This document shows, piece by piece, positions 61,910 through 64,000 of a stretch of DNA of 64,000 nucleotides (position 1 is the first letter of the stretch; each line of letters starts with the position of its first letter). The stretch comes from Bog-793 sp963823945 (GTDB taxonomy: Bacteria; Actinomycetota; Acidimicrobiia; Acidimicrobiales; Bog-793). The translations under genes were made by a program, and so were the position numbers. The notes under the pieces were generated by a model that was not told the DNA's origin, ran no database searches, and saw nothing but the letters and a program-made list of their open reading frames with translations. The stretch is taken from positions 310,001-374,000 of the forward strand of contig CAWGNK010000005.1 in assembly GCA_963823945.1 (NCBI GenBank), given 5' to 3'.

Positions 61910-64000
61910 GTGGCGGTGAGCGAGCCGCCCCCGCCCGAGGACGGAACCGACCGGGTCCCGCCCGGACCCAGCCGCCCGGGGCCGCCCCCCGCGGCGCTCG
62001 GGGCGATCCTTGAGGACCTGAACCCCGCGCAGCGCGAGGCCGTGCTCTACGACGGGGGCCCGCTCGTCGTCGTCGCCGGGGCGGGTTCGGGCAAGACCCG
62101 GGTGCTGACGCGGCGGATCGCGCGGCTCGTCGCGACGGGCGTGTCGCCCTGGCGGATCCTCGGCATCACCTTCACGAACAAGGCCGCCGACGAGGTGCGC
62201 CGCCGCGTCGTCGAGCTCGTCGGCGCCGAGGCCGACAAGATGTGGCTGTCGACGTTCCACTCGGCCTGCGCGCGGATCCTGCGGCGCGAGACGGACCGGA
62301 TCGGCTACCGCCCGGGGTTCTCGATCTACGACGAGGGCGACAGCCGCCGGCTCGTCGAGCACGTGCTCGGCGACCTCGGCATCGACGCCAAGCGGTACCC
62401 CTCCCGGGCGGTGCTCGGCGCGATCAGTGCCGCCAAGGCCGAGCTGCTCGACGCCCCCGCCTACGAGGCGCGCGCCTACACGCTCTACGAGCGGCGCATC
62501 GCCGAGGTGTTCACCGAGTACGAACGGCGGCTGCGACTCGGCAACGCGCTCGACTTCGACGACCTGCTGTCGGTCGTCGTCCGCCTGTTCCGGACCGACC
62601 CCGAGGTGCTCGGCCGCTACCAGGAGCGCTTCGAGCACGTGCTGGTCGACGAGTACCAGGACACGAACCGCGCCCAGAACGAGATCGTCACGCTGATCGG
62701 CGCCGTCCACCGCAACGTCTGCGTCGTCGGCGACACCGACCAGAGCATCTACCGGTTCCGCGGGGCGGAGATCCGGAACCTGCTGGAGTTCGAGCTCGCC
62801 TTCCCCGAGGCGCGCACGATCGTGCTCGACCAGAACTACCGCTCGACCCAGACGATCCTCGACGCCGCCAACGCCGTGATCGGCAACAACCTGATGCGCC
62901 AGGAGAAGTCGCTCTGGTCGGCCCTCGGCGCGGGCGAGAAGGTGCTGCGCTACCGGGCCGGCGACGAGCGGGGCGAGGCGACGTTCGTCGCCAACGAGAT
63001 CGAGGAGCTCCGCCAGGCCCACCGGATCCGGCGCGGCCAGATCGCCGTCTTCTACCGCACGAATGCGCAGAGCCGGGTGATCGAGCAGGCGCTGGCGGAC
63101 CGGGGAGTGCCGTACCAGGTGATCGGGGGCGCCCGTTTCTACGACCGCCGTGAGATCCGTGACGCCCTCGCCTATCTACGGCTCGTGGCGAACCCCGCCG
63201 ACGAGGTCTCGCTGCGCCGGGTCCTCAACGTGCCCAAGCGCGGCATCGGCGCGACGACGGTCGGGCGGATCGGTGAGTACGCGGCGCGCTCGGGCGTGTC
63301 CTTCGCCGAGGTGCTCGCCCGGCCCCAGCTTGCCGGCGCCTCGGGCCGGGCGGTGCGCTCGATCGCCGGATTCCTCGAGATCGTCGCGGGTTTCGCCGAA
63401 CTCGCGGCGCAGCGGCCGGGCGAGATCCTCGCCGAGGTGCTCCGCCGGAGCGGCTACCGGGACTCACTGGAGGCCGAGGTCGCCCTCGGCGGGTTCGGCG
63501 CGCTCGAGGCCGAGGGCCGCCTCGAGAACCTCGCCGAGCTCGTCTCGGTGGGCGCCGACCACGAGGACCTGGAGTCATTCCTCCAATCGATGGCGCTCGT
63601 CGCGGCGACCGACGAGCTCGACGACTCCGGCGGGCGGGTGTGTCTCATGACGCTGCACGCCGCCAAGGGGCTGGAGTTCGACGTCGTCTTCCTGACGGGC
63701 ATGGAGGAGGGGGTCTTTCCGCACGACCGGGCGATGGCGGAGCCCGACGACCTCGAGGAGGAGCGCCGGCTCTGCTACGTCGGCATCACCCGGGCACGGA
63801 AGCGTCTCTACCTGACCAACACCTGGGAGCGGACGCTCTACGGCCAGAGCCGCGAGAGCCTGGCCAGCCGGTTCGTGAAGGAGATCCCCGAGGAACTGAT
63901 CGTCGATGTGGGTGAGGCACCGGGGGCGCCCTGGTCGGCGCCCCGGTGGCGCGACCCGGAGTTCGACGCCCCGCCCTCGTTCGGCCGTTCGGGCTCCCGG
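61910..64000 (+). CDS. pcrA: ATP-dependent DNA helicase UvrD/PcrA, 3' end outside window
   Basis: The frame is open from GTG 61910 to the window end, giving 697 residues without a stop. Motif I AGAGSGKT lies at 56-63. ITFTNKAADEV, LVDEYQDTN, GDTDQSIYRFRGA, LDQNYRST and LHAAKGLEFDVVF follow in the SF1A order. It unwinds DNA in repair and replication restart. The first 35 residues are a Pro-rich extension. A GTG six bases later has better spacing from GAGGGG and is an alternative start. The usual PcrA is about 720-770 residues, so little is missing. Confidence 0.93.
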   Translation, partial: MAVSEPPPPEDGTDRVPPGPSRPGPPPAALGAILEDLNPAQREAVLYDGGPLVVVAGAGSGKTRVLTRRIARLVATGVSPWRILGITFTNKAADEVRRRVVELVGAEADKMWLSTFHSACARILRRETDRIGYRPGFSIYDEGDSRRLVEHVLGDLGIDAKRYPSRAVLGAISAAKAELLDAPAYEARAYTLYERRIAEVFTEYERRLRLGNALDFDDLLSVVVRLFRTDPEVLGRYQERFEHVLVDEYQDTNRAQNEIVTLIGAVHRNVCVVGDTDQSIYRFRGAEIRNLLEFELAFPEARTIVLDQNYRSTQTILDAANAVIGNNLMRQEKSLWSALGAGEKVLRYRAGDERGEATFVANEIEELRQAHRIRRGQIAVFYRTNAQSRVIEQALADRGVPYQVIGGARFYDRREIRDALAYLRLVANPADEVSLRRVLNVPKRGIGATTVGRIGEYAARSGVSFAEVLARPQLAGASGRAVRSIAGFLEIVAGFAELAAQRPGEILAEVLRRSGYRDSLEAEVALGGFGALEAEGRLENLAELVSVGADHEDLESFLQSMALVAATDELDDSGGRVCLMTLHAAKGLEFDVVFLTGMEEGVFPHDRAMAEPDDLEEERRLCYVGITRARKRLYLTNTWERTLYGQSRESLASRFVKEIPEELIVDVGEAPGAPWSAPRWRDPEFDAPPSFGRSGSR

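Overview
The window is very GC-rich, and its genes use many GTG starts and ATGA/GTGA stop-start overlaps. The gene order and the presence of a GuaB3-type protein, a mycothiol-type DinB/MDMPI enzyme, a C-type S14 and zinc-type L36 and S4 point to Actinomycetota. A deep-branching lineage such as Acidimicrobiia is my guess from gene content, not a demonstrated placement. No rRNA, tRNA, CRISPR array or insertion sequence was seen.

Region 1 (1-32.2 kb) is the core translation and transcription supercluster, all on the + strand. It runs rplK(partial)-rplA-rplJ-rplL-rpoB-rpoC; then the str operon rpsL-rpsG-fusA-tuf; then S10/spc from rpsJ to secY-adk-map; then infA-rpmJ-rpsM-rpsK-rpsD-rpoA-rplQ-truA. 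Most genes overlap by 1-8 bases or abut. Clear promoter-like sequences lie before rpoB (two), rpsL and infA. Structured leaders lie before rplJ, tuf and rplC. Several ribosomal proteins (L10, L4, L22, S3, L30) carry long low-complexity C-terminal tails. infA appears to start with CTG.

Region 2 (32.2-38.8 kb) interrupts the usual truA-rplM junction. It holds a small DUF5808-type protein, then a coiled-coil methyltransferase, a two-domain glycosyltransferase, a coiled-coil protein, a second glycosyltransferase and a minus-strand hypothetical gene. The coiled-coil plus glycosyltransferase pair is a tandem duplication. This set looks like a surface-glycan or glycoconjugate module and is the most unusual part of the window.

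Region 3 (38.8-52.4 kb) returns to conserved order: rplM-rpsI-glmM, glmS-acpS-nnr-alr-udg-tsaE-tsaB-rimI-tsaD, an MDMPI-like enzyme, and groES-groEL under a promoter with a CIRCE operator. glmM and glmS supply amino sugars and alr supplies D-alanine for the cell wall. tsaB/D/E make the t6A modification of tRNA.

Region 4 (52.4-64 kb) holds a NUDIX hydrolase, a GuaB3-like protein coupled to a YfhO-type membrane protein, and an isolated type IV pilin-like gene with a strong terminator. It continues with a TSUP permease, a minus-strand alpha/beta hydrolase plus DinB pair, guaA, and a UvrD/PcrA helicase cut by the window end. Four genes (the minus-strand hypothetical, glmS, NUDIX, guaA) have a TAnnnT hexamer exactly six bases before the start codon, which suggests leaderless mRNAs.
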